From: Cellulosilyticum sp.
GTDB lineage: Bacteria; Bacillota; Clostridia; Lachnospirales; Cellulosilyticaceae
NCBI GenBank assembly: GCA_015058045.1
Contig: SVDC01000006.1
Span: 1 to 64,000, forward strand
Length of the DNA: 64,000 bases
Direction: 5' to 3'
Shown here: piece after piece, positions 47,142 to 54,734 of the stretch
How positions within the stretch are numbered: the stretch's first letter is position 1
How the letters are laid out: each line of letters begins with the position of its first letter
The notes under the pieces: model-generated
Told to the model about the DNA's origin: nothing
The model's input: the letters and a program-made list of their open reading frames with translations, nothing else
Database searches by the model: none
Translations under genes and position numbers: made by a program

Positions 47142-47170
47142 ATAGTAACTCTAATCCTTTTTCTTGTCAA
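47142..47170 (-). promoter_or_regulatory. Sigma-A promoter of the RHH-clpB transcript
   Basis: On the minus strand TTGACA (47170-47165) and TACTAT (47147-47142) are separated by 17 bases. It lies about 25 bases before the RHH gene start. Confidence 0.7.
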
Positions 47171-47299
47171 TAACATTATATAATTTCACAAACCAATTAA
47201 TTATAGTTATATCCAAATTATGATACCCTTTTCGTTAGGTTATATTTTTTTTAGTGCTGGTTACACTAATTTATATTATTTGTAGAAGGATGGATGTTT

Positions 47300-48142
47300 A
47301 TGAAAATAATGAATACCATTTTATTGAAAAAAAAGATGATTAATCCCCCGCAACATTTTTTTAAAAGAAAAATCTGTTCTTTTCTTTTTAGCTTGTTTAT
47401 TCTATGTACTATTCCTTTCCATCTTATTGGAAGCGAACTATCTAGCTTAGATAACACAAAAACAGATTGGTGGCTTGTTCGCGCTAAAAACCATCAAACT
47501 CCTGGATTTAACGATAAGCTAAGCTACAAGTTAGAAGATTATGGCGGCTGTTGCTTAGGGGATACAACAAGACAAGTGGTTTACCTTACCTTTGATGAGG
47601 GCTATGAAAATGGCTATACAGCTCGTATTCTAGATGTCCTAAAAAGCCAAGATGTTAAAGCCATGTTCTTTGTCACACTCCCTTATATTGAAAAAAATCC
47701 TGATCTTATTAAACGCATGTTTGAAGAAGGACATTATGTATGCAATCATACAGATCATCATCTCTCTATGCCAAGTGTTGCAAATGATGAAACAAAATTT
47801 AATTCAGAAATCACAAGTGTAGCTAATGCTTACGAGCAAATTACAAATAGTAAGATGCCACCTTTCTTCCGTCCACCAATGGGACACTATTCACAACGCT
47901 CTTTAGCAATGACTAAAGCACTTGGTTATCAAACAGTATTTTGGAGCTTTGCTTATTGTGACTGGAAGCCCGATGCACAACCCAATCCAACAAATGCCGA
48001 AAAACTCATGTTAGACGGTCTTCACAATGGTGCTATTTATTTACTTCATGCAGTCTCCAAAACCAATACAGAAGTTCTTGGTGATTTTATTACAAAAGCA
48101 CGTGAAATGGGCTATACTTTTGAACTTCTTCCTAATCCTTAA
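47300..48142 (+). CDS. pdaA: PdaA-type polysaccharide deacetylase
   Basis: This encodes 280 residues. I chose ATG 47300, with AAGGA nine bases upstream. A long hydrophobic signal or anchor (IMNTILLKKKM, then FLFSLFILCTIPFHLIG) precedes the NodB-type catalytic domain. Motifs are TFDEGYENGYT (motif 1), NHTDHHLSM (metal-binding His pair) and RPPMGHYSQ (motif 3). In Bacillus, PdaA deacetylates N-acetylmuramic acid to make muramic-delta-lactam in spore cortex. Sporulation use is inferred from the family. It is divergent from the RHH gene. Confidence 0.88.
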   Translation: MKIMNTILLKKKMINPPQHFFKRKICSFLFSLFILCTIPFHLIGSELSSLDNTKTDWWLVRAKNHQTPGFNDKLSYKLEDYGGCCLGDTTRQVVYLTFDEGYENGYTARILDVLKSQDVKAMFFVTLPYIEKNPDLIKRMFEEGHYVCNHTDHHLSMPSVANDETKFNSEITSVANAYEQITNSKMPPFFRPPMGHYSQRSLAMTKALGYQTVFWSFAYCDWKPDAQPNPTNAEKLMLDGLHNGAIYLLHAVSKTNTEVLGDFITKAREMGYTFELLPNP

Positions 48143-48183
48143 GCCCTTATATACAACCTAAGTAGTTCTAACAAGTATAAAAT

Positions 48184-48222
48184 GAAATACCGCCCATCAC
48201 ATGATGTGATGGGCGGTATTTC
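48184..48222. terminator. Bidirectional terminator after pdaA
   Basis: The near-perfect palindrome GAAATACCGCCCATCACAT / ATGTGATGGGCGGTATTTC ends in a T-rich run on the plus strand. It lies between converging pdaA and the gene at 48242. Confidence 0.85.
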
Positions 48223-48241
48223 ATTTTCTTATTTCTTATTG

Positions 48242-48631
48242 TTATTCAAAAAATACGCCAATATCCCATGACTCAAAATAAGGTAACTGTTCTTCATCCC
48301 CTATTTCTTCATTAATCGATTCAATCCAATCTTCTAAATCTGCAATTACTTCATCTATTGCTTCATAAGTCTTTTTACCTTTAACCATCTTTAAGTCTTG
48401 TTCTTCTAATACTTCAAGTATCTCACAAAGTTCCCCTATAATCTCCATCCATTGATGCTTATACGCTTTAGATATATTCTGGTCTTTAATCGCCTCTACT
48501 TTTTGCTCTAAAGCAATAAGCTCTGCTGCCACTTGACTAAGCATCTCATAGTAAACCTGATTTTCCATATTGCCTTGCGCTTTTAATTTAAACTGTTCTT
48601 TTTTACTATCTAATATATTTTGATATTGCAT
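48242..48631 (-). CDS. Helical protein of unknown function
   Basis: This encodes 129 residues, rich in Glu, Lys and Leu, with long amphipathic helices (MLSQVAAELIALEQKVEAIK, IIGELCEILEVLEEQ) and an acidic C-terminus (LEDWIESINEEIGDEEQL). Two short coiled coils are likely. No domain or family is recognised. AGGAGG lies before the ATG. The protein is probably soluble and cytoplasmic. It is monocistronic between a terminator and an inverted repeat. Confidence 0.7.
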   Translation of the reverse strand: MQYQNILDSKKEQFKLKAQGNMENQVYYEMLSQVAAELIALEQKVEAIKDQNISKAYKHQWMEIIGELCEILEVLEEQDLKMVKGKKTYEAIDEVIADLEDWIESINEEIGDEEQLPYFESWDIGVFFE

Positions 48632-48704
48632 ATAATCCTCCTATTGGTATCATTCCCTCTATTCTACCTCATTCCATCCTTTTTTATAAAGCCTTAAATG
48701 AACT

Positions 48705-48746
48705 AACCCTAATAAGTTAGATCTAAGACTCTAACTTATTAGGGTT
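48705..48746. repeat. 16-bp perfect inverted repeat without T tract
   Basis: Arms AACCCTAATAAGTTAG (48705-48720) and CTAACTTATTAGGGTT (48731-48746) are exact complements around a 10-base loop. Neither strand has a T run after it, so it is not a classical terminator. It lies between the genes at 48242 and 48773. Confidence 0.8.
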
Positions 48747-48772
48747 GAATGCAAAGGATAAAGGCGCTTTTT

Positions 48773-49168
48773 TTATCTAGGACATATCATTTCAAAGCCC
48801 TTTAAATTTCTTAAAAAACCAAAAACTACTAATATAATTAAAACTACATATAAGCTTCGTTCTTCCCACTTTGTCAACTGACACGTACCTTGTTGTATAT
48901 AGCGTGTATTCCATCTAATAGCTATAACCCCACCTATAGGCAATAATAAAAAGATTGCTGGATGACTGTAAAATGCAGCCTTTAAATCCCCTTTAAGCAA
49001 ATTTAAACACATACGTGTTATCCCACAACCCGGACAATACTTGCCTGTTATTTTGTAAAATAAACAGGGTATACTAAGATTGGTTATTTCACACCATATA
49101 CCATATAAAAAGCCTAATATAAGTCCTCCAAGAACCCAACAACCTACATGAATTGCTCTTTGCCTCAT
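48773..49168 (-). CDS. DUF2752 membrane protein
   Basis: This 131-residue protein has the DUF2752 hallmark CPGCGITRMCLNLLKGDLKA, an amphipathic helix rich in Cys, then membrane segments (AIFLLLPIGGVIAI, YVVLIILVVFGFL). An N-terminal segment spans about 10-27. The family is small, found in many Gram-positive bacteria, with unknown function; the CPGCG motif suggests metal or thiol binding. It begins just after the DUF4234 gene stop and the two are probably co-transcribed. Confidence 0.8.
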   Translation of the reverse strand: MRQRAIHVGCWVLGGLILGFLYGIWCEITNLSIPCLFYKITGKYCPGCGITRMCLNLLKGDLKAAFYSHPAIFLLLPIGGVIAIRWNTRYIQQGTCQLTKWEERSLYVVLIILVVFGFLRNLKGFEMICPR

Positions 49169-49169
49169 C

Positions 49170-49505
49170 TTACACTAATTTATTGAGTTCATATTGAATG
49201 ACTGCATAGGAAATAATCCCACCAAAAATAAATAAAATAAGATATAAAATCCCACCATTAGTTGCAGGAATGCCTTGTTTTTGTTTAGCTATATCTAGTT
49301 TCTCTCCCATTTTATATGCCCAATAAAGACCATAGATTCCACAAGTAATAATCGTCAAGAGAACAGCCAATCCACCTGATGTCCCCTCTTCACCTGATAC
49401 ATAATTTACATCATTTGTTAAACATACAAACCAGTAAATTCCATAAATCCCACAAGTAATAATACTTAAAATAATACATGTTACAATACTTCTTTGTTTA
49501 ACCAT
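49170..49505 (-). CDS. DUF4234 membrane protein
   Basis: This 111-residue protein has the DUF4234 pattern with the repeated motif IITCGIYGIYW (about 15-25) and IITCGIYGLYW (about 52-62), each followed by a charged loop, and a last membrane segment (ILYLILFIFGGIISYAVI). Three membrane segments are likely. The function is unknown. It is the first gene of a two-gene run with the DUF2752 gene. The divergent BMP-type gene starts about 250 bases away. Confidence 0.8.
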   Translation of the reverse strand: MVKQRSIVTCIILSIITCGIYGIYWFVCLTNDVNYVSGEEGTSGGLAVLLTIITCGIYGLYWAYKMGEKLDIAKQKQGIPATNGGILYLILFIFGGIISYAVIQYELNKLV

Positions 49506-49669
49506 ATTTTCCTCCTATTATTGCTTTTACATTTATTATTTCTTTACATTTATTATATCTTTTTTCTTTTATAAAGTCTTTATTTTTATACAAGAATTTA
49601 GATATTTTCGCTAAAACATTTGACACTAAATAAAGAATAATTCTCCTAGTCAAACAACTCATGATTTTG

Positions 49670-49698
49670 TTGCTTTCTTGTTATACTTTACTTATAAT
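49670..49698 (+). promoter_or_regulatory. Sigma-A promoter of the BMP-family gene
   Basis: TTGCTT (49670-49675) and TATAAT (49693-49698) are separated by 17 bases. Transcription would begin near 49705, giving a leader of about 50 bases that contains the inverted repeat GTTTACC / GGTAAAC (49706-49712 and 49721-49727). A second match, TTGACA (49713) with TATACA (49736), would leave almost no leader and overlap the ribosome site, so it is less likely to be used. Confidence 0.6.
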
Positions 49699-49705
49699 AC
49701 AAAAG

Positions 49706-49727
49706 GTTTACCTTGACATTGGTAAAC
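49706..49727 (+). promoter_or_regulatory. Possible operator or RNA hairpin before the BMP-family gene
   Basis: GTTTACC (49706-49712) and GGTAAAC (49721-49727) form a 7-bp inverted repeat around an 8-base spacer containing TTGACA. It may be an operator for a regulator or a short hairpin in the leader. Confidence 0.35.
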
Positions 49728-49756
49728 AAAACTTTTATACAGTGGGGTATAATACT

Positions 49757-50857
49757 ATGAACAAAAAGAAATTTTTAGCTCAAGCACTTTGTTGTGTTCT
49801 TTCAGTTGGTTTATTAGCGGGATGTGGTAATTCAGCTTCTAATACAACAACTGATTCAAATGATTCATCCAAATTCGAACGTCTTGATACAGATCTTAAC
49901 GTTGGCCTTGTAATTGGTACAGGGACAATTGATGATCGTTCTTTCAACCAAGGTTGTTGGGAAGGTATTACAGCTACTGTTGAAAATTCAAAATATGTTA
50001 CACCTGCTAGTGAAACAGATTCAGATTACTTAGTTGCTATTGGTAATTTATATGAAGCTGACTTCAACTTTATCGTAACACCTGGTTACTACTTCGAACG
50101 TGCAGACTTTATTGCACAAGAAAAATATCCAGATGCTAAATTCGTTATTCTAGATGGTGCACCACGTGATGAAAGCGGTAATGCTGTAATTGGTAAAAAC
50201 ACAGTTTCTATTTCATTTGCTGAACAAGAAGCTGGATTTATTGCAGCTGTTGCTGCGGCATTAGAACTTAAGGAAGCAGATTTTGGATTCTTAGGTGGTA
50301 TGAAACTTCCAGCCGTACAACGTTTTGATACTGGTTTCAGACAAGGTATTGAATATGCTAATGCAAACTTAGGTACTAATATTACACTAGATGACATTAA
50401 TGTTGTATACCAAGGAACTTTTGGTGACAAAGCAGCTGGCCAACAAATTGCTGCTCAAATGTATGACCGTGGTGTGGATGTTATCTTTTGTGCTGCTGGC
50501 GGAACAGGTATGGGAGCAATTGCTGAAGCAAAAAGTCGTGTAACAAACGGTGAAACTGCTTGGGTAATCGGTGTAGACTCTGATCAATATGCAGACGGTG
50601 TATATGATTCAGCATCAAATGCTTCTGTTATTCTTACTTCAGCTATTAAAAATGTTGATCAAGCAACACACGATATGATTGTTGCTGAAACAGAAGGTAC
50701 ATTCCCTGGTGGAGAATCTTTAGTATTCTCAATCGCTAATGATGGTGTAGGTCTCCCAGCAGAAAATCCAAACTTAAGCGAAGAAACAATCACAAAAACA
50801 AATGAAGTATATAATCTCGTTAAAAACGGTACAATCACTGTAAATAGTGAAGTTTAA
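49757..50857 (+). CDS. BMP-family (PnrA/Med-like) substrate-binding lipoprotein
   Basis: This encodes 366 residues. I start at ATG 49757, whose signal peptide fits; an in-frame ATG at 49661 gives a bad signal. A basic N-terminus and hydrophobic segment lead to lipobox LLAGC with Cys 23. The Peripla_BP Bmp fold has GTIDDRSFNQGCWEG, VISFAEQEAGFIAA-type and GMKLPAVQRFDTGFRQGIEY segments. PnrA-type proteins bind purine nucleosides for ABC import. No permease or ATPase gene follows; a terminator does, so it is an orphan here. Confidence 0.88.
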   Translation: MNKKKFLAQALCCVLSVGLLAGCGNSASNTTTDSNDSSKFERLDTDLNVGLVIGTGTIDDRSFNQGCWEGITATVENSKYVTPASETDSDYLVAIGNLYEADFNFIVTPGYYFERADFIAQEKYPDAKFVILDGAPRDESGNAVIGKNTVSISFAEQEAGFIAAVAAALELKEADFGFLGGMKLPAVQRFDTGFRQGIEYANANLGTNITLDDINVVYQGTFGDKAAGQQIAAQMYDRGVDVIFCAAGGTGMGAIAEAKSRVTNGETAWVIGVDSDQYADGVYDSASNASVILTSAIKNVDQATHDMIVAETEGTFPGGESLVFSIANDGVGLPAENPNLSEETITKTNEVYNLVKNGTITVNSEV

Positions 50858-50879
50858 TCAAATACACTTTAGCTTCAAT

Positions 50880-50917
50880 CAAAAAAACACTTTAGCTAAA
50901 CCTAAAGTGTTTTTTTG
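50880..50917 (+). terminator. Rho-independent terminator of the BMP-family gene
   Basis: AAAAAAACACTTTAG and CTAAAGTGTTTTTTT form a strong stem with a six-base loop ending in a T run, 25 bases after the gene stop. Confidence 0.95.
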
Positions 50918-50943
50918 ATTATCTATTTTTACCCTTCACCAAC

Positions 50944-50998
50944 TCATTCAATTAAATGTCTAGTTACTGTAGATGCTTCTGCTCTCGTTGCAATATTT
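50944..50998 (-). pseudogene. S-layer homology (SLH) domain remnant
   Basis: On the minus strand a short frame reads NIATRAEASTVTRHLIE and stops (TGA at 50946-50944). ATRAEAS with a following hydrophobic helix and basic/acidic end is the C-terminal half of an SLH domain, which anchors proteins to the cell wall. No other SLH unit or gene body is present, so this is a leftover tip. It sits directly downstream of the multidrug transporter gene. Confidence 0.4.
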
Positions 50999-51006
50999 TA
51001 TTTATA

Positions 51007-52425
51007 CTATTTACTAACAGCTTTTCGGTTTTTCACAACAAAAAAAGCTATTATAAGCCCCACCAAGGTTAAGCCACCCGTACATGCAAAGGATACATTC
51101 ATACCATGAACACTTGCTTCTAACGGATTACTTATTCCTGATGATGCAGTAGCCTTACTCATAATAGTAATAATAATAGATGAACCTATGGAGCCCGCAA
51201 GCTGCCTTAGTGTATTATTTGCTGCATTACCATGAGCGTACAATCTTCTTTCTAATGTGTTTAATCCAGATGTTGTTAATGGCATCATTGTCATAGATAT
51301 TCCTACCATTCTTAGCGCATAAATGACAATAACATAAAGATTCGATGTATTTAGTGTCAAAAAAGATAAACCCACATTCCCTATAGTTAATATGCTAAGT
51401 CCTGACAAAGCCAACATTCTAGGTCCATATTTATCAAATAATTTCCCTGTTACGGGGTTTAATACCCCCATTACAATTGCACCTGGCATAAGAATTAACC
51501 CTGTATCAAATGCTGAATGTCCCTTAACATTTTCTAAATACATAGGCAAAATTAACTCTGATGAAATCAGTGCCGCATAGGAAATCATAACAATAATTGT
51601 TGAAAAGGTAAAAACCCTACTTCTAAATACATTTAAATCCAGCATTGGCTCGTCCATATTTAATTGTCTATAAACAAAGAAGCCTATAAAGACAATACCA
51701 ATAATTAATGGCACATAAACAGAGGGAGCCGTCCAGCTATAATTTCCAGCATTACTAAATCCATATAAAAGTGCCCCAAAACCTATGGTAGAGGCAATAA
51801 ATGACAGGATGCTAGCAGATACCTTCATTCCACCTGTTACATTCTTCAATAAGAAAAATCCCAGTATCAAATCTAAGACCGCAAAAGGTACAATCACATA
51901 GAACAAATATCTCCATGCATAGTGATTCACAATCCATCCGGATAATGTTGGTCCAATAGCTGGTGCAAACGCTGTAACAATGCCCACAATCCCCATGGCA
52001 AACCCTCTTTTATCCTTAGGGAAAATAATCATAAAGACTGTTTGCATTAAGGACGTCATAATGCCTCCAGCTACCCCTTGTATTAATCTTGCCAACAGAA
52101 GCAGTGCAAAATTATTAGCAAAAGCGCCTACAAGCGTCCCTATTGTAAAAATCCCCATTGCTAAAAAAAATACCGTTCTTGTTTTAAATCGATCAATTAA
52201 AAATGCCGTAAATGGAACGATTACCCCTGTTGCTAGCATATATCCTGTACTAAGCCACTGTACAGTAGATACACTTACGTTTAATTCTTTCATAATATCC
52301 GGCAAAGCAACATTCATAAATGTACTATTTAAGAAGGTTACAAATGCACCCAAAAGAATGACACCAGAAATGATAATAACATTATAATCCTTATCTTGCT
52401 TATCTTCCTTTGATACTTGTGTCAT
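51007..52425 (-). CDS. DHA2-family multidrug transporter (MFS)
   Basis: This 472-residue membrane protein has about 14 membrane segments. Motif A-type LIDRFKTRTVFF lies near 80-91. Motif C-type GPTLSGWIVNHYAWRYLFYV lies near 157-176, which marks the drug/proton antiporter DHA2 group. The start region FMNVALPDIMKELNVSVSTV with QWLSTGYMLATG is typical of EmrB/QacA-like proteins. Substrate cannot be read. No outer-membrane or membrane-fusion partner is next to it, as expected in Gram-positive bacteria. AGGTGG lies eight bases before the ATG. Confidence 0.88.
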   Translation of the reverse strand: MTQVSKEDKQDKDYNVIIISGVILLGAFVTFLNSTFMNVALPDIMKELNVSVSTVQWLSTGYMLATGVIVPFTAFLIDRFKTRTVFFLAMGIFTIGTLVGAFANNFALLLLARLIQGVAGGIMTSLMQTVFMIIFPKDKRGFAMGIVGIVTAFAPAIGPTLSGWIVNHYAWRYLFYVIVPFAVLDLILGFFLLKNVTGGMKVSASILSFIASTIGFGALLYGFSNAGNYSWTAPSVYVPLIIGIVFIGFFVYRQLNMDEPMLDLNVFRSRVFTFSTIIVMISYAALISSELILPMYLENVKGHSAFDTGLILMPGAIVMGVLNPVTGKLFDKYGPRMLALSGLSILTIGNVGLSFLTLNTSNLYVIVIYALRMVGISMTMMPLTTSGLNTLERRLYAHGNAANNTLRQLAGSIGSSIIITIMSKATASSGISNPLEASVHGMNVSFACTGGLTLVGLIIAFFVVKNRKAVSK

Positions 52426-52716
52426 AGGTCCACCTCTTTTTTTAATTTATTTTCATCCATAGTATGTCCCTATATTTTCACTAATATTTATATTAAGATT
52501 AAAATCAACGCTATACTATGTATAATCACTCTACTTTTATGTACAAAAATATCCCCTGAGATAATCCTTTTACTTCGATTATAATCATTTAAATTTTTTA
52601 TATCCTATTGTTGATCTTGTTATCCACACATTCATTTATCCATTATTTAAAACACCAAAGTATCTAATATCCTAATTAGTGCTCTCTATATTGTCTATTC
52701 ATCACAGCGTTTATAT
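52426..52716. other. AT-rich intergenic stretch upstream of the DHA2 gene
   Basis: This stretch carries the 5-prime leader and promoter zone of the minus-strand transporter gene. It is AT-rich. I see no gene or RNA element, and no clear regulator site that I can support. Confidence 0.4.
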
Positions 52717-52773
52717 ATAAAAAACACCCAAAGTCTTTAAAGATATTTCTATCTCTAAAAATTTTGGGTGTTT
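52717..52773 (-). terminator. Terminator-like hairpin before the DHA2 gene region
   Basis: On the minus strand AAACACCCAAAATTTTTAG pairs with a following complementary arm ending TTTGGGTGTTT, then TTTTTATATA. It stands downstream of the phzF-type gene in addition to the hairpin at 52793-52836, so it gives a second termination site. Confidence 0.65.
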
Positions 52774-52792
52774 GTGGAGCTAAAATAAAGTT

Positions 52793-52836
52793 TGTAAAAA
52801 TAGAAGGTTCTAACCCTTGCAAATACGTTAGAACCC
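52793..52836 (-). terminator. Rho-independent terminator of the phzF-type gene
   Basis: GGTTCTAAC / GTTAGAACC form a 9-bp stem (52805-52813 and 52827-52835), followed by TTCTATTTTT on the minus strand, about 35 bases after the gene stop. Confidence 0.75.
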
Positions 52837-52869
52837 TCTTTATAATTTTTATCAAAGTTTGTATGAAAC

Positions 52870-53772
52870 TTATAATATTATCTCTGTTGAAAAAGCTATT
52901 ACTGCATTTCCACTAATTTGAACTAATACAGCTTTTCCTTGTTCCTTTTCAACATGAACATGCATCGTTCCATCTCTTTTGATTGCTTCACCTTGTAAGA
53001 TATCAAAATCGAACCATCCTTCATTCTCATTCTGTAATATATTATAATGTACCAGATAAGCACCAAGAGGCCCATTTGCATTGCCTGTCACAGGGTCTTC
53101 AGCAATTCCGATTGCTGGCGCAAACATTCTTCCATGAACCAATATATCCTCGTGTGGATTTAGTGTAAAAACATAAAATCCATTACATCCTACTTGTCTA
53201 CTGATATTTGTTAATTTCTGTAAATTAGGTTTTAATTTATGAAGTACTTTATTCGAATAGATAGGAACCATCACTTTTGAATGTCCTGTTGAAGATATCG
53301 CAATTGGATATTCTGTGCAAATATCCGCACTAGAAATACCTAAAGCATTAGCAATCTGATTTCTAACTTCATCATCTAGTGGATTTGCAACAGAAGGTTT
53401 TCCCTGTGTCATTACAATAGAATAGTCATCGCCATCTTTTATGATATCAACAGGTAATATACCTGCTTTTGTTTTCTGAATAACTCTTTCTGACTCAGCA
53501 TTTTTCTCAAGTGCCCGAACATAATGAGCAGCTATAGTTGCATGTCCGCAAATTGGCACCTCAGTTGTTGGAGTAAAAAATCGAACTTCAACATCATAAT
53601 CTGGAGAATTAGATTCAAAAATAAAGGCAGTTTCCGAATTGTTTAATTCTCGAGCAATCCTCTGCATCTGTTCATCAGTAAGTCCTTCTGCATTTGAGAC
53701 AACTCCTGCAGGATTACCATGAAATCTATTTCTTGTAAACGAGTCCACTTGATATATTCTATACTTTTTCAT
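52870..53772 (-). CDS. PhzF family isomerase
   Basis: This encodes 300 residues. I chose ATG 53772, with GGGGG seven bases upstream. The duplicated PhzF fold opens MKKYRIYQVDSFTRNRFHGN followed by PAGVV. The catalytic Glu is 47 in NNSETAFI. The second half has a GNANGPLGAYLV glycine loop near 232-243. Family members include phenazine biosynthesis isomerase and many of unknown substrate, so specificity is unknown. No phenazine genes are nearby. The protein is cytoplasmic. Confidence 0.9.
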   Translation of the reverse strand: MKKYRIYQVDSFTRNRFHGNPAGVVSNAEGLTDEQMQRIARELNNSETAFIFESNSPDYDVEVRFFTPTTEVPICGHATIAAHYVRALEKNAESERVIQKTKAGILPVDIIKDGDDYSIVMTQGKPSVANPLDDEVRNQIANALGISSADICTEYPIAISSTGHSKVMVPIYSNKVLHKLKPNLQKLTNISRQVGCNGFYVFTLNPHEDILVHGRMFAPAIGIAEDPVTGNANGPLGAYLVHYNILQNENEGWFDFDILQGEAIKRDGTMHVHVEKEQGKAVLVQISGNAVIAFSTEIIL

Positions 53773-53844
53773 AAATTCGCCCCCATACATTAATACTTAA
53801 CCATTTGAATAATACAGTATTTTCCACTAACTATTAATTATACT

Positions 53845-54174
53845 CTACTCAATCAAATCATCGTTATCCCCAAATGCTTCAACATTGAAAATTACTGGAC
53901 GTATTCCATCCGTACAACATACTATGGTTTGTCCATCCTTATTACTCCATGGTTTGCAAGTAGAACCTGATGACATGGCACTTACACTGCGGTAAATATC
54001 AATCCATGCCCATGGTCAATACTCTTCCGGCATTTTTGCACTGCCTTCCAAAATAAAAGTATCTCCAACCTTTAACAAAGGGCAAGGACCTACTTCTTTT
54101 CCATCAGTTTAATACTTTTCTGCAAAAACGGGATGGAAATTCTTTTGTAAAACCGTTATTTTGACCTTTTTCAT
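53845..54174 (-). pseudogene. TIGR04076 family gene with two in-frame stops
   Basis: From ATG 54174, with AAAGGA nearby, the frame reads MKKVKITVLQKNFHPVFAEK and on to a TAG at 53847-53845, about 109 codons. The later parts, PCPLLKVGDTFILEGSAKMP and PWAWIDIYRSVSAMSSGST, then CCTDGIRPVIFNVE, are the TIGR04076 pattern. A TAA at 54109-54111 follows AEKY and a TGA at 54016-54018 precedes PWAW. The TGA stands where homologues commonly have Cys, but the TAA rules out a simple selenoprotein. I call it a pseudogene. Confidence 0.75.
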
Positions 54175-54357
54175 ATTAAATCCTTTCTATTAACGTAAAT
54201 TCCATTCTATCTGCATGTTGAATATGTAAATTTAAATAAATTATAATTTATAGAATTTATTATAGCACAAACATCAAAAAATAACAGAAGCAAACACCCC
54301 TGTTAAAGTATTTATGCCGCTACTGGTGCTATGTCAAGAAAATGGCACTACAAACAA

Positions 54358-54552
54358 TTATTCAATGCATGCATTATCATAGCAATTCCCTTTACGGCTC
54401 ATACTTGAGATATTATTATATTTGTCCATTAAAGCTCTATATCCCTTTGAGCAATATTGTGTGCCACGGTCTGAATGATGAATAAGCCCTTTTTGAGGTG
54501 GTTGTCTCCAGATCGCCCGCTGTAATGCTAAAATAACAAGTTCTTTGACCAT
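54358..54552 (-). mobile_element. IS3-family transposase remnant (orfB, C-terminal catalytic piece)
   Basis: The 64-codon frame reads GLIHHSDRGTQYCSKGYRAL and SMSRKGNCYDNACIE, the second and third acidic catalytic-motif region of IS3-family (IS150-like) integrases. The rest of orfB, all of orfA and the ends are missing or not evident. The frame ends abruptly downstream, so it is inactive. It lies beside the TIGR04076 pseudogene, marking a spot of past insertion and decay. Confidence 0.8.
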
Positions 54553-54602
54553 TTATTATTTAAACTTTAATATATTTTTATACATATATTTATATTTTTA
54601 AT

Positions 54603-54648
54603 AAAAAAAGATGAAGCTATACATTTTATATAACTCCATCTTTTTCTT
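54603..54648 (-). terminator. Rho-independent terminator of glmS
   Basis: The stem AAAAAGATGGAGTTATA / TATAGCTTCATCTTTTT (with a few mismatches) is followed by a T run on the minus strand. It lies about 90 bases after the glmS stop. Confidence 0.8.
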
Positions 54649-54734
54649 ATATACTATTCAATTATTAATACACTCTGAATAAATTATACAAACCTAATTC
54701 TAGTGCTACAGTGTTTAACCTATTTTTACTTATA

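Noticed and set aside
49506..49756. Purine riboswitch before the BMP-type gene
   Set aside because: The conserved purine riboswitch core was not found; only promoters and a short inverted repeat are visible.
49661..49756. Upstream in-frame start of the BMP-type gene
   Set aside because: It would overlap the promoter and place 32 residues before a normal lipoprotein signal peptide.
51980..52387. 135-codon plus-strand frame
   Set aside because: It is antisense to the DHA2 transporter gene and has no ribosome site or domain.
54016..54018. TGA as selenocysteine codon in the TIGR04076 gene
   Set aside because: A TAA stop lies upstream in the same frame, and the sequence after the TGA shows only a short weak stem, not a clear selenocysteine insertion hairpin.
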